Notes: generated by a model from the sequence alone, not told the origin. A stretch of 64,000 nt of DNA from Actinomyces gerencseriae DSM 6844 (GCF_000429265.1 NZ_KE386873.1:1-64000); one strand, 5' to 3'. Positions 25,017 through 33,728 are shown, counted from the first letter of the stretch. Translations and numbers: made by a program.

Positions 25017-27008
25017 ATGCCAAGAGCCCTGTCACGAGTCGCCGGACGACTCGTCCCCGCCCCCGACGCGCCCCTGCCCCAGCCGCCGTCGTCCCGTGTC
25101 CGGGCGCTGCTGGGCTGGCTCACGCGCCGGGCCGCCGGGCCGCTGACGGTGGCGAGCCTGGCCGCCGTCGCCTCCAACACCATTCAGGCGATCGTGCCCG
25201 CCTTCCTGGGGGCGGCCCTGGACTCCGGTATCGAGAACGGGCTCAACGCGCGCCTGTGGTCGATCTGCCTGAGCCTGCTCCTCCTGTTCGTCGTCTACGC
25301 CATCGGGGACACCGCCCAGTCCTACGTCGGGATGCTCGCCTGGATGCGCACCAACTTCGATGTCACCCGGCTCGTGGGGCGCCAGGTCTCCGTCACCGGC
25401 GCCGATCTGCCCCACCAGGCGTCCACCGGCGAGGTCGCCTCGATCGTGGCCTCCGACGCGCAGTACATCGGCAACTTCTTCGAACGGCTCCCACCGCTCA
25501 TCGGCTCCGCCGTGTCCTTCGCGGTCGTGGCCGTGCTCATGGTCTCGGTATCCGTGCGCCTCGGCCTCATCGTGATCATCGGCATGCCCCTGGTCGCCTG
25601 GATCGTCACCCTGGTCATCAGGCCCCTCCAGAAGCGCCAGGCCGTTCAGCGCGAGGCGCAGTCCGAGGTCACCACCATCACCACCGACACGGTCGCGGGC
25701 CTGCGCATCCTGCGCGGCATCGGCGGCGAGGACGTCTTCGCCCGCCGCTACCGCGAGGCCTCCCAGGAGCTGCGCCGACGCGGAGTCGAGGTGGCCGGCA
25801 CGCAATCGGTGCTCATGAGCCTGCAGGTGCTCCTGCCGGGTCTGTTCGTCGCCGTCGTCGTGTGGGCCGCCGCCCGCCTGGCGATCACCGGAGGCATCAG
25901 CGCCGGCGAGCTCGTGACCTTCTACGGCTACACCGCCTACCTGTCGTGGCCCCTCATGGTCTTCTCCAGCTCGGTGCAGGACTACACGCGAGCCATGGTC
26001 GGGCTGCGGCGCCTGGGCAGGCTGCTCGACGTCGTCCCGGCCGCGGGCACCCCGGCCGAGCGCCTGAGCCTGGATCCCGCCGACGGCGCCACCAGGGCGG
26101 GCGAGATCGTCGATACCGCCTCCGGGGTGCGCTTCGCGCCGGGCCGTATGACCGCAGTGGTCTGCGCCGATCCCGACTCCTCCGCCGCCCTGGCCACCCG
26201 GCTCGGGCGCTTCGACGACGCCGACCCCGCGGTGACCCTGGACGGCCGACCGCTGACCGCCATGCCGCTGCGCGATGTGCGCGCCTCGATCGTGGTGGCC
26301 GGCGCCGCCGCCGAGCTGTTCACCGGCACACTGCGCGAGGCCCTCGACGTGCGCGGCGCGGCCGCGCCGGAACCCGTCGGCGTCGAAGCGCTCGTGGCCG
26401 CGGAGGCCGAGCGCGCGGGCATCGACGCCGTCGACCAGGACGTGCGCCCCGCCGCCGAGACCCTGCCCGGCGACGACCGGCTGCTCGCCGCCCTGAGGAC
26501 CGCCGACGCCCACGACGTCCTGACCTCGCTGGACCGGGGCCTGGCCGGCATGATCACCGAGAAGGGACGGTCCCTGTCCGGGGGCCAGCGCCAGCGGGTC
26601 GCCCTGGCGCGCGCCCTGCTGACCGAGGCCCCCGCCCTCGTGCTCATCGAGCCGACCAGCGCGCTGGACTCCCATACCGAGTCGCGCGTGGCCCGCCGCC
26701 TCCGCGCCGCGCGGCGGGGGCGCACGACCGTCGTCGTCACCGAGTCCCCCCTCGTGCTGGAGGCCTGCGACGAGATCGTCCTGCTGGACGACGACGGCGA
26801 GCGCGCGCGCTCCACCCACCGGGAGCTGCTGGCCCGCGCCCGCCGGGGCGACCCGGACGGGCTGGCCTACCGGGCCGTCGTGGCCCGGGCCTACGGCGAG
26901 GAGCCCCATGAGCAGGGCCCGGACGGCGACGGCGACGATGACGGCGACGATGGCGATGACGGCGCGAGCATCGCCGGGGCCGCTCCTCGGACGGCGGTGG
27001 AGGGCTGA
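25017..27008 (+). CDS. ABC exporter subunit with degenerate ATP site
   Basis: A 663-aa half-transporter with an N-terminal six-helix exporter domain (about 40-320) and a C-terminal nucleotide-binding domain. The NBD has lost Walker A (VVCADPDSS at about 381-389, with no GxGK), the Walker B Asp (LVLIEPTSALD, Ile544 where Asp is expected) and the H-loop His (Glu576). It keeps a perfect LSGGQ (520-524). A poly Asp/Gly tail ends the protein. It can work only as the partner of the next gene's product. ATG 25017 has no strong RBS. Its stop overlaps the next start (TGATG). The cargo of the pair is unknown; heterodimers of this class export peptides, lipids or drugs. Confidence 0.92.
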   Translation: MPRALSRVAGRLVPAPDAPLPQPPSSRVRALLGWLTRRAAGPLTVASLAAVASNTIQAIVPAFLGAALDSGIENGLNARLWSICLSLLLLFVVYAIGDTAQSYVGMLAWMRTNFDVTRLVGRQVSVTGADLPHQASTGEVASIVASDAQYIGNFFERLPPLIGSAVSFAVVAVLMVSVSVRLGLIVIIGMPLVAWIVTLVIRPLQKRQAVQREAQSEVTTITTDTVAGLRILRGIGGEDVFARRYREASQELRRRGVEVAGTQSVLMSLQVLLPGLFVAVVVWAAARLAITGGISAGELVTFYGYTAYLSWPLMVFSSSVQDYTRAMVGLRRLGRLLDVVPAAGTPAERLSLDPADGATRAGEIVDTASGVRFAPGRMTAVVCADPDSSAALATRLGRFDDADPAVTLDGRPLTAMPLRDVRASIVVAGAAAELFTGTLREALDVRGAAAPEPVGVEALVAAEAERAGIDAVDQDVRPAAETLPGDDRLLAALRTADAHDVLTSLDRGLAGMITEKGRSLSGGQRQRVALARALLTEAPALVLIEPTSALDSHTESRVARRLRAARRGRTTVVVTESPLVLEACDEIVLLDDDGERARSTHRELLARARRGDPDGLAYRAVVARAYGEEPHEQGPDGDGDDDGDDGDDGASIAGAAPRTAVEG

Positions 27009-28744
27009 TGGCGCTCCCCGTCGCTCCCGGCAAGGTCGCCATGCGCAAGACCTTCCGGATCATGGCCTCCTACCGATGGCGCTTCGCAGGCGTGCTGATC
27101 CTCCAGGTGGTCGCGGTCCTGGCGACCCTCGTCGCACCGCAGCTGCTGGGCCGTCTGGTCACGCGCGTGTCCACGGGCACCGGCACGGCCGGCTACGTCG
27201 ACCTGATCGTCCTGGTCATCATGGCCGTCACCGTCGTGGGCGCGGTCATCAACCGCTTCGCCCAGATGCACGCCCGCACGCTCGGCGAGTCGGTCTTCGC
27301 CGATCTGCGCGAGCGCATGATGACCCGCGTCGTCCACCTGCCCCTGAGCGCCGTCGAGTCCGCCGGCACCGGCGATCTCGTGGGCCGTACGACCAACGAC
27401 GTCTCGCGCATCGAGTTCCTCGTGCGCGTCGGCATCCCCCAGATCATGGTGTGCACGGTGACGATCGTGTTCACCATTGTCGCGGCCGCCGTCAGCGACC
27501 CGTTGCTGGCGGCCGGGCTGCTCGTCGTCGTGCCGCCCGTGTGGGCCATGATGAGCTGGTACCTGCCGATCTCGGTGCCCGCGTACCGGGCGAGCTCGGC
27601 GGCCTTCGCCCGTCTCAACGGCGCGGTGACCGAGACCGTGGAGAACGCCGGGACGATCGACGCCCTGGGCATCGGGGCGCGGCGCGAGGCCGTGATCGCC
27701 GCCTCCGTCGATGAGGCGTGGGGCCTGGAGCGCTACACCGCCGGGCTGCGGATGCGCCTGTTCCTCGTCCTGGACGTCGCCTGGCGGGCGCCCGTCGTCG
27801 TCATCCTCCTGTGGGGCGCCTTCCTGGCCGCCGGTGGACACGCGAGCCTGGGGGCCATCACCACGGTGTCCCTGTACGCCATGGAGCTGCGCAAGCCCAT
27901 CGCCCAGCTCATGTTCTGGATCGACCTCGTCCAGATCTCGCAGGCCTCGCTCTCGCGCATCCTGGGCGTCGAGGAGGTCCCCGACGACCGCGCGCCCACC
28001 GGGGCCGCCCCGGACGGGCCCCGCATGGCGCTGCGCGACGTCCGCTTCTCCTACCGCAAGGGCGTCGAGGTGCTCCACGGCATCGACCTCGACCTCGTGC
28101 CGGGCGAGCGGCTCGCCGTCGTCGGGCCCTCGGGGTCGGGGAAATCGACGCTGGGACGCATGCTGGCGGGCATCAATCCCCCCACCTCCGGATCGGTGAC
28201 GGTGGGCGGGGTGCCGCTGACCGATCTGACCGAGACCGAGCTGCGCCGCCACGTGGCCCTGGTGACCCAGGAGCATCACGTGTTCGTGGGCACCATCGCC
28301 GACAACGTGCGCCTGGGGCGCCCGGATGCCGACGACGCGACGATCCGGCGCGCGATCGAGGCCATCGGAGCCGACGCCTGGGTCGACGGGCTCGACGAGG
28401 GGATGCGCACCATGGTCGGATCCGGGCACCTGACGCTCACGCCGGCCCAGGCCCAGGAGGTGGCGCTGGCCCGCCTGGTGCTGCTGGATCCGCACACCCT
28501 CATCCTGGATGAGGCGACCTCGCTGCTCGACCCGCGCGCCGCGCGCACGCTGGAGCGGACGCTGTCCACGGCGCTGGCGGGGCGCACGGTCATCGAGGTG
28601 GCGCACAGGCTCTACACGGCGCAGGACGCCGACCGGGTGGCCGTCGTCATGGACGGGCGGATCGTGGAGCTGGGCACGCACGATGAGCTCGTGGCCCTCG
28701 GCGGGGAGTACGCGGGCCTGTGGGAGGCGTGGAGCCAGGAGTAG
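27008..28744 (+). CDS. ABC exporter subunit with intact Walker motifs
   Basis: A 578-aa half-transporter. Its NBD has Walker A GPSGSGKST (373-381), a Q-loop in VTQEHHVF, Walker B TLILDEATS (497-505) and an H-loop in EVAHRL, but the signature LSGGQ is replaced by LTPAQ (477-481). In a heterodimer this Walker A/B pairs with LSGGQ of the upstream subunit to make one working ATP site, while the other site is dead on both faces. It is translationally coupled to the upstream gene. The N-terminal domain has six membrane helices and a typical exporter coupling region (AGTGDLVGRTTNDVSRIE). Confidence 0.95.
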   Translation: MALPVAPGKVAMRKTFRIMASYRWRFAGVLILQVVAVLATLVAPQLLGRLVTRVSTGTGTAGYVDLIVLVIMAVTVVGAVINRFAQMHARTLGESVFADLRERMMTRVVHLPLSAVESAGTGDLVGRTTNDVSRIEFLVRVGIPQIMVCTVTIVFTIVAAAVSDPLLAAGLLVVVPPVWAMMSWYLPISVPAYRASSAAFARLNGAVTETVENAGTIDALGIGARREAVIAASVDEAWGLERYTAGLRMRLFLVLDVAWRAPVVVILLWGAFLAAGGHASLGAITTVSLYAMELRKPIAQLMFWIDLVQISQASLSRILGVEEVPDDRAPTGAAPDGPRMALRDVRFSYRKGVEVLHGIDLDLVPGERLAVVGPSGSGKSTLGRMLAGINPPTSGSVTVGGVPLTDLTETELRRHVALVTQEHHVFVGTIADNVRLGRPDADDATIRRAIEAIGADAWVDGLDEGMRTMVGSGHLTLTPAQAQEVALARLVLLDPHTLILDEATSLLDPRAARTLERTLSTALAGRTVIEVAHRLYTAQDADRVAVVMDGRIVELGTHDELVALGGEYAGLWEAWSQE

Positions 28745-28782
28745 GCGGGCCCGGACGAGAACGGGAATCGGAACGGCCGGGG

Positions 28783-28881
28783 CCCCGCGCTCCTTCCCAC
28801 TTTCCGCCCACCGGCCGCCGGTCCCGTCACCCGACGACCCCGCGCCCCCTCCCGCTTTCCGCCCACCGGCCGCCTGTCCCG
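28783..28881. repeat. Imperfect 44-bp tandem duplication
   Basis: Bases 28783-28826 and 28838-28881 match over 44 bp with about five mismatches, including a perfect CTTTCCGCCCACCGGCCGCC. The period is 55 bp with only an 11-nt spacer, so this is closer to a plain tandem duplication than to the 28-bp class. It lies between the exporter and the methyltransferase. Confidence 0.55.
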
Positions 28882-28912
28882 CACGCCCTCGCCGGCCGCC
28901 TAGGCTGCCCCC

Positions 28913-29494
28913 ATGACGATTCAGAGGATCGATCGCACGGCTCCGCAGGAGCAGGGACGGTGGCGCCGCGAGGTCCTGGGCTCCCTGAGCGGCACGGTCC
29001 TCGACGTCGGCGCCGGCTCCGGAGCCAGCGCCGACTTCCTGCCCGCCGGCGTCACCTGGCTCGCCCTGGAGCCGGCCCCCTCCAGGCGCCTGGAGCGCGC
29101 CGTCGCCGGGAGGGCCCGTTCCAGGTTGCTGACCGCAGGCGCCGAGCGGCTCCCCCTGGGGGACGCGACCATCGACGCCGTCGTCTGCTCCACGGTGCTG
29201 TGCTCGGTGGACGACCCTCCGCGCGCCCTGGCGGAGGCCCGGCGGGTGCTCCGCCGGGGCGGGAACCTGGTCTTCTTCGAGCACGTGGGAGCGGCGCCCG
29301 GGTCCGGGGCTCGCCGGGTCCAGGGGCTCATCGCGCCCTTGACGAGACGTTTCGGCGGAGGCTGCGATCCGCGGCGCGACACCGCCGCGGAGCTCCGGTC
29401 CGCGGGGTTCTCGACCCTGGAGCTGCGCACCCTGCGCACAGGGGGCCCGCTGGGCGGGCTCGCCCCGGTCATCGAGGGGCGGGCCGTGGTCTGA
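28913..29494 (+). CDS. Class I SAM-dependent methyltransferase
   Basis: A 193-aa methyltransferase. GTVLDVGAGSGASADFLPAG (about 27-46) is motif I, LPLGDATIDAVVCSTVLCSV holds the acidic loop and motif IV, and LRRGGNLVFFEHVGA is the post-IV strand. The layout matches Methyltransf_11 proteins acting on small molecules or lipids; the substrate is unknown. TAGGCT (28901-28906) ends six bases before ATG 28913, so the transcript is probably leaderless. It is not in an obvious operon with the ABC exporter. Confidence 0.87.
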   Translation: MTIQRIDRTAPQEQGRWRREVLGSLSGTVLDVGAGSGASADFLPAGVTWLALEPAPSRRLERAVAGRARSRLLTAGAERLPLGDATIDAVVCSTVLCSVDDPPRALAEARRVLRRGGNLVFFEHVGAAPGSGARRVQGLIAPLTRRFGGGCDPRRDTAAELRSAGFSTLELRTLRTGGPLGGLAPVIEGRAVV

Positions 29495-29523
29495 GCGGCG
29501 ACGCCCGAGCGCCCGCCACGGTA

Positions 29524-29625
29524 ACGGCGCGCATCCGCGGCGGCCACGAGGGCGACCAGTGGCTCCCGGGACGGGGCCGGTCATGCTTCTCCGGCGGTCA
29601 CGGCGCGCATCCGCGGCGGCCACGA
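29524..29625. repeat. 26-bp perfect two-copy repeat
   Basis: ACGGCGCGCATCCGCGGCGG plus six further bases occurs at 29524-29549 and 29600-29625, with 50 unrelated bases between. It lies in the gap before the holin-superfamily gene. The spacing differs from the 28 plus 33 class. Confidence 0.6.
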
Positions 29626-29778
29626 CGGGGTCCACGGCGTCGGTGCCGCGTCAGTCGCAGCATCGCCCCGCCGATGACCAGATGAGACCCTCCGTACGAG
29701 TTTGTGAGATTCTGTGCGCGGTAGATTCACGCACAACGCTCCCACCGCGAGCGCCTGCCCCGGACGAAGGTCGATCCT

Positions 29779-30240
29779 ATGACCCAACAGCCTCAACCAC
29801 CCCGAACATCACCCGCATCCGCGGCGTCCCGATCCGACCAGCCCTCCATCGGAGAACTGATCAACCGCATCTCCGAGAACATCTCGGCCCTGGTCAAGAG
29901 CGAGATCGAACTGCTCAGGGCCAAGGCCCTGCGCACGGCGAGGACCGCGGGCGTCGGCGCGGCTCTCCTGACGGCGGCCGGCATCGCCGCCCTGTTCGGT
30001 CTCGGCTTCCTCCTGGGCGCCATCGTCGATGCGATCGCCCTGGCACTGCCGGTGTGGGCGGCCAAGATCATCGTCGCCGTCGTCCTGTTCGCCGTGGCGG
30101 TGGCGGTGGCGCTGCCGGGCAAGCGGAGGCTCGAGGCCGCCAAGGCCGACGCGCCGGACCCGAAGGCGCGGTTGAATGACGATGTCGACGCCGTCAGGGA
30201 GGCCGTCGCCTCCGGTCTGGAGAAGGGCGGTCAGCGATGA
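29779..30240 (+). CDS. Phage holin superfamily (DUF1469) membrane protein
   Basis: A 153-aa protein with a charged amphipathic helix (SIGELINRISENISALVKSE, about 23-42) and two membrane helices (about 58-80 and 88-110). This is the Phage_holin_3_6 / DUF1469 pattern that is widespread in actinobacterial chromosomes next to DUF3618 genes. Despite the name there is no phage context here; a role in envelope stress or membrane organisation is inferred. GAAGG precedes ATG 29779. The stop overlaps the next start as ATGA. Confidence 0.85.
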   Translation: MTQQPQPPRTSPASAASRSDQPSIGELINRISENISALVKSEIELLRAKALRTARTAGVGAALLTAAGIAALFGLGFLLGAIVDAIALALPVWAAKIIVAVVLFAVAVAVALPGKRRLEAAKADAPDPKARLNDDVDAVREAVASGLEKGGQR

Positions 30241-30719
30241 GCCCGAAGCAGTCGCGGCAGTCCCGCCCCACGAGGTCCCCCGAGGTCATCGAGGCCGCCC
30301 TGGCCGCGCAGCGCGATCAACTGGTCGGCGACGTCGAGCAGCTCGCCGCCCGCATGGCCCCCCAAGCGCTGACGGCGACGGCGCGCAGGTCGGCGCAGGC
30401 CACCGCCGCCGAGTGGCGCAGGCGGGCCGGGATCCGCACGGCCCGCCTCAAGGAGCGCGTCGGCCTGGTGAAGGACGACCCGCTGGTGCGCGAGGGCGGG
30501 ACCCCGGCGGGCTCCCGATGCCCCGGGCGCTGCGGGTGCGTGAACGCAGTGGCCTCGAAAGCGGCATGCCTGTCCCCCGTCGCGGTCCGCGACCGGCTGG
30601 CCCGTCTGATCGGGGACGCCCGTGACGGCGAGCCCGTCTCGCTCTCCATCGTGACCGGTGCGATCGTCGTGCTGGCGGGGGTCAGCGCCGTCGCCACCGT
30701 CAAGGCGGTGCGCCGGTGA
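30237..30719 (+). CDS. DUF3618 family protein
   Basis: A 160-aa protein. SPEVIEAALAAQRDQLVGDV is the DUF3618 core near the N-terminus, a long amphipathic helix follows, and one membrane helix closes the protein (LSIVTGAIVVLAGVSAVATV). An unusual Cys-rich stretch (SRCPGRCGCVN, about 93-103) interrupts the middle and has no counterpart I recall in the family. It is translationally coupled to the DUF1469 gene, the common arrangement for the pair. Function unknown. Confidence 0.8.
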   Translation: MSPKQSRQSRPTRSPEVIEAALAAQRDQLVGDVEQLAARMAPQALTATARRSAQATAAEWRRRAGIRTARLKERVGLVKDDPLVREGGTPAGSRCPGRCGCVNAVASKAACLSPVAVRDRLARLIGDARDGEPVSLSIVTGAIVVLAGVSAVATVKAVRR

Positions 30720-30751
30720 GCGGACGGGCCTGACGGGCCGGTCCCTCCTCA

Positions 30752-30781
30752 CCCGCCGCAGCGCCGCGGCGCTGCGGCGGG
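30752..30781 (+). terminator. Perfect 30-bp palindrome, terminator-like
   Basis: CCCGCCGCAGCGCC and its exact complement form a 14-bp stem around GC, 32 nt after the DUF3618 stop. It should fold into a very stable hairpin and end the DUF1469-DUF3618 transcript. No T tract follows, as is common in high-GC actinobacteria. It is symmetrical, so strand is inferred from position. Confidence 0.65.
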
Positions 30782-30989
30782 TCCGCCGACAGGCCGCTCG
30801 CGGTTGGAGGCGCAGTCGGGCGCCCGGCCGGCACGAGCCCGCCATTCGGCGTGGGCGGTGCCACGGACACAGGGGCGGCACCGAATGGTGCTGACGCGTG
30901 CGCTCGTTGTACGGTTGCCCCACGACACATTTGCCCAAGTGAAGCGCGACCACGTGCGCGCCCAGAGATTGTTGGAGGGGGTCGAGCCT

Positions 30990-31238
30990 ATGGGGCGCGG
31001 CCGTCAGAAGGCCAAGGCGACCAAGGTCGCCCGTAAGCTCAAGTACTTCAGCCCGGCGACCGACTACGCGGCACTCGAGCGAGAGCTCGTTTCCAGGTCG
31101 TCGAGCCCCGAGTCCGACGACGAGGTCGACTACGAGCAGCTGGCCGCCAAGTACGCGGTCGACGATGACGACTGGGACGATTCGGACGACTCGGGCGGCT
31201 CAGAAGCCAGTGGGCCGGGAACGAGTCGTCGGAGCTGA
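30990..31238 (+). CDS. DUF3073 family small acidic protein
   Basis: An 82-aa protein starting MGRGRQKAKATKVARKLKY, the fixed N-terminus of DUF3073, followed by FSPATDYAALERELV and an acidic tail (YAVDDDDWDDSDDSG). The family is small, cytoplasmic, confined to actinobacteria as far as I know, and of unknown function. ATG 30990 follows GGAGGGGG by eight bases. The longer frame back to 30804 is not supported. A terminator lies 12 nt downstream. Confidence 0.9.
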   Translation: MGRGRQKAKATKVARKLKYFSPATDYAALERELVSRSSSPESDDEVDYEQLAAKYAVDDDDWDDSDDSGGSEASGPGTSRRS

Positions 31239-31250
31239 CCAGGGCTGACA

Positions 31251-31293
31251 GCGTGAGAGGGTCGGCGGGCTGCGCCCGTCGACCCTCTCACGC
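31251..31293 (+). terminator. Terminator after DUF3073 gene
   Basis: GCGTGAGAGGGTC (31251-31263) pairs perfectly with GACCCTCTCACGC (31281-31293), with a further inner GGCGGGC/GCCCGTC stem, followed by GTTT. This is one of the clearest intrinsic terminators in the window. Confidence 0.85.
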
Positions 31294-31312
31294 GTTTCCA
31301 TGCGCCCGGCCT

Positions 31313-31400
31313 CTCACGGCGGGCCGGTCCGGTGGCGCCCGTCGCCGGGTCTGCAGCGCGCCCGTTCCATCCCTCACGGCGGGCCGGGCCGGCGGCGCCC
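31313..31400. repeat. 28-bp two-copy repeat with 32-bp spacer
   Basis: Bases 31313-31340 and 31373-31400 match over 28 bp with two mismatches (start CTCACGGCGGGCCGG, end GGCGCCC), flanking 32 unrelated bases. It lies in the 305-nt gap 31239-31543 between DUF3073 and TetR, which otherwise holds only the terminator and the TetR operator. Confidence 0.7.
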
Positions 31401-31516
31401 CTCCTTCTCGCGCATGCGACGGGCGCGCCTCTCCACGGAGATCCGGGCCGGACGGCTTGCAGCGTCCGGCGTCTTGCAACGTCCGGCGCTCGGGCGCATA
31501 CTCGTCACCATAAGCG

Positions 31517-31529
31517 ACCGACGGTCGGT
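31517..31529 (+). promoter_or_regulatory. TetR-type palindromic operator
   Basis: ACCGAC-G-GTCGGT is a perfect 13-bp palindrome ending four bases before the ribosome binding site of the TetR gene. The sequence is of the type bound by many TetR regulators, so autoregulation is likely. Confidence 0.65.
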
Positions 31530-31543
31530 TTATGGAGGTCATG

Positions 31544-32239
31544 ATGGTCACGCAGCACTTGAGCGCCACGGTCCGCCGGACGCAGATCCTGGACGCCGCC
31601 CGCCGCCTCTTCCTCTCCAAAGGGTACGAGGCCACCACGATCGAGGACGTCCTGGGCGCCGTCGGCATCGCCAAGGGCACGCTCTACCACCACTTCCCCG
31701 GCAAGGAGGCGATCCTCGACGCCATTGTCATGCGCACGACCGACGCGATCGAGGAACGTGCGGACCGAGCCGCCCGGAATGCCTCGCAGCCGGCACCGGC
31801 GCGCTTCCTGGCGGTCGTCACGGCGGCCCGCGCGCCCCGGGAGGACATCGAGCTCGCCCAGCAGCTCCGCCTGTCCGGGAACCTGCGATTCCACATCATG
31901 GCCATGACCGAGGGCTACACGCGCCTCCTCCCCATCCTCACCCGCGTGGTCGAGGAGGGGGTCGCGGCGGGCGAGCTGAGCACCCCGGACCCGCGCGGCA
32001 GCGTCGAGGTCATCCTCGCAGCCGGGCTCACCCTGCTGGACGGCGGCATCTTCCCTCCCATGACGGAGGAGGACGCGGCCTGCGCGGAACAGCGCCGGAC
32101 GGCTCTCGCACGCACGGTCGTTCTGCTCCTGGGCGCCGATCCCACCGCCATGGCCATCCCCGCGCCGGACACCGATGACGCCCCCGCGACAACGGCCGGG
32201 AGCCGCACCACCGGCGGCGACCTTCCCGCACCATTATGA
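31544..32239 (+). CDS. TetR-family transcriptional regulator
   Basis: A 231-aa regulator. RRTQILDAARRLFLSKGYEA, EDVLGAVGIAKGTLYHHFPG and KEAILDAIV form the TetR_N helix-turn-helix. The ligand-binding C-terminal domain is not close to a subfamily I recognise, and the last 30 residues are low-complexity. ATG 31544 is chosen because GGAGG lies five bases upstream; ATG 31541 and 31532 are in frame. It has no co-oriented neighbour, so its targets beyond itself are unclear. Downstream it converges on purM. Confidence 0.88.
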   Translation: MVTQHLSATVRRTQILDAARRLFLSKGYEATTIEDVLGAVGIAKGTLYHHFPGKEAILDAIVMRTTDAIEERADRAARNASQPAPARFLAVVTAARAPREDIELAQQLRLSGNLRFHIMAMTEGYTRLLPILTRVVEEGVAAGELSTPDPRGSVEVILAAGLTLLDGGIFPPMTEEDAACAEQRRTALARTVVLLLGADPTAMAIPAPDTDDAPATTAGSRTTGGDLPAPL

Positions 32240-32365
32240 CGCCCCCGCCGCAACGGCCGGAGGGCCTCAGCCGGACAGTCGCCCCCGCGAGGGCCGATGC
32301 CGAGCAGATCAGGGTGACTCAGATCCGCTCGAGCATTCCGTCGCCCCCTCGAGGGCCGACGCCGA
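32175..32365. repeat. Four related short repeats at the purM 3' side
   Basis: Two pairs of imperfect direct repeats: 32175-32199 with 32236-32260 (25 bp, two mismatches, 61-bp period), and 32278-32303 with 32340-32365 (26 bp, two mismatches, 62-bp period). All four contain a CGCCCCC core. The first copy lies in the end of the TetR gene. The rest of the 322-nt gap 32240-32561 is GC-rich with no gene; it contains GGTTCGGTCGGCTCAACCGG near 32500-32520, a possible weak hairpin. Confidence 0.5.
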
Positions 32366-32561
32366 CCCGGCGCAGGACGGCTCGCGCATCGCCGTCCGGA
32401 CATCGGCGGCCTCGCACCGGGCCTCCTGCGGCCCAACTCCGGCGCCCCGTTCCTCGTCGTCCCGACGCGGCTCAAGGCCCGCTCGTCGGCCTGCGGCCCG
32501 GCCGGTTCGGTCGGCTCAACCGGCTCGGCTCACCGGAAGCCGCGGAAGCCGAGCCGCGGGC

Positions 32562-33728
32562 TCAGGAGGCGCGGTACTCCCCGAGGAGATCGACCGCGCC
32601 GCCGTCCACGCCCTTGGTGCCGGCGACCAGGCGCCCCCGCGGCTGATACTCCTCCGCCTCGTGGACGCCCCCGAGCACCCAGGCGGGGATGCTCGCCCCC
32701 TCCGTCACGCGCAGAACGGCATCGACCGACTCCGGAGCGACAACGGCGACCATGCCCACCCCGAGGTTCAGGGTGCCCTCCAGGTCATCCCACGGAACGG
32801 AGCCCAGGCGCCGCACGAGGTCGAAGACCGGCGGGACGACCCAGCCGGAGCGGTCGACATCGGCGATCGTGCCGGGGGGCAGGACCCGGGCGAGATTCGC
32901 CGCCAGTCCCCCGCCGGTGACGTGCGACAGCGCGTGGATCGGGGAGGGCGCCGCCTCCGAGCCGAGCGCCCCGATCATGGCCAGGCAGGTCTTGGCGTAC
33001 AGGCGAGTGGGCTCCAGCAGCTCCTCGCCCAGGGTGCGTCCGAACTCGGGCACCGTCCGCTCCAGGCCCTGGCCGGCGTCGGCGACGACGCGCCGCACCA
33101 GCGAGTAGCCGTTGGAGTGCAGCCCCGAGGAGGCCATGGCGACCAGGACGTCGCCGGCGCGCACGCGCTCGGGGCCCAGCACCCGGTCGGCCTCGACGAC
33201 CCCGGTGGCGGCGCCCGCGAGGTCGTACTCGTCCGGGTCCATGAGGCCGGGGTGCTCGGCGGTCTCCCCTCCCACCAGCGGTGCGCCGACGGCGGCGCAG
33301 GCGGCGGCGACGCCCCGGACGATGTCGGCGATCCGCTCGGGCACGACGCGTCCGCAGGCGATGTAGTCGGTCATGAGCAGGGGCCGGGCGCCGACCACGA
33401 CGATGTCGTCGATGACCATGCCGACCAGGTCCTGGCCGATGGTGTCGTGGACGTCGAGGGCACGGGCGATGGCGATCTTCGTGCCCACGCCATCGGTCGA
33501 GGAGGCCAGGAGGGGGTGGCGGTGCTCGCGCAGCCCGGAGACGTCGACCAGCCCTGCGAAACCACCGACTCCCCCGACGACGGCCGACGTCGTGGTGGCG
33601 GCGACGGAGGCCCGCATGAGCTCGACGGCGCGGTCGCCGGCGGCGGTGTCCACGCCGGCGGAGGCGTAGGTGATCCCGGTGCCGGGGTCGTCGTCGGAGA
33701 CGGGCACGGACTGCGGGCGGGGGCTCAT
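32562..33728 (-). CDS. purM: Phosphoribosylformylglycinamidine cyclo-ligase (AIR synthetase)
   Basis: A 388-aa PurM, step 5 of purine synthesis (FGAM to AIR, using ATP). Recognisable blocks are GITYASAGVDTAAGDRAVEL, HPLLASSTDGVGTK, GQDLVGMVIDDIVVVGARPL, GGETAEHPGLM, MASSGLHSNGYSL, LSHVTGGGLAANL and FNLGVGM-like NLGVGMVAVV. It is slightly longer than usual because of a short N-terminal tail and C-terminal extension. Its ATG overlaps the purF stop as ATGA, so the two genes are co-translated. Confidence 0.97.
   Translation of the reverse strand: MSPRPQSVPVSDDDPGTGITYASAGVDTAAGDRAVELMRASVAATTTSAVVGGVGGFAGLVDVSGLREHRHPLLASSTDGVGTKIAIARALDVHDTIGQDLVGMVIDDIVVVGARPLLMTDYIACGRVVPERIADIVRGVAAACAAVGAPLVGGETAEHPGLMDPDEYDLAGAATGVVEADRVLGPERVRAGDVLVAMASSGLHSNGYSLVRRVVADAGQGLERTVPEFGRTLGEELLEPTRLYAKTCLAMIGALGSEAAPSPIHALSHVTGGGLAANLARVLPPGTIADVDRSGWVVPPVFDLVRRLGSVPWDDLEGTLNLGVGMVAVVAPESVDAVLRVTEGASIPAWVLGGVHEAEEYQPRGRLVAGTKGVDGGAVDLLGEYRAS

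Noticed and set aside
28783-28881. Member of the 28 plus 33 class
   Set aside because: The matching block is 44 bp with an 11-nt spacer, so it is a plain tandem duplication.
29779-30240. Prophage because of the holin family name
   Set aside because: No other phage gene is nearby; DUF1469 proteins are common chromosomal genes in actinobacteria.
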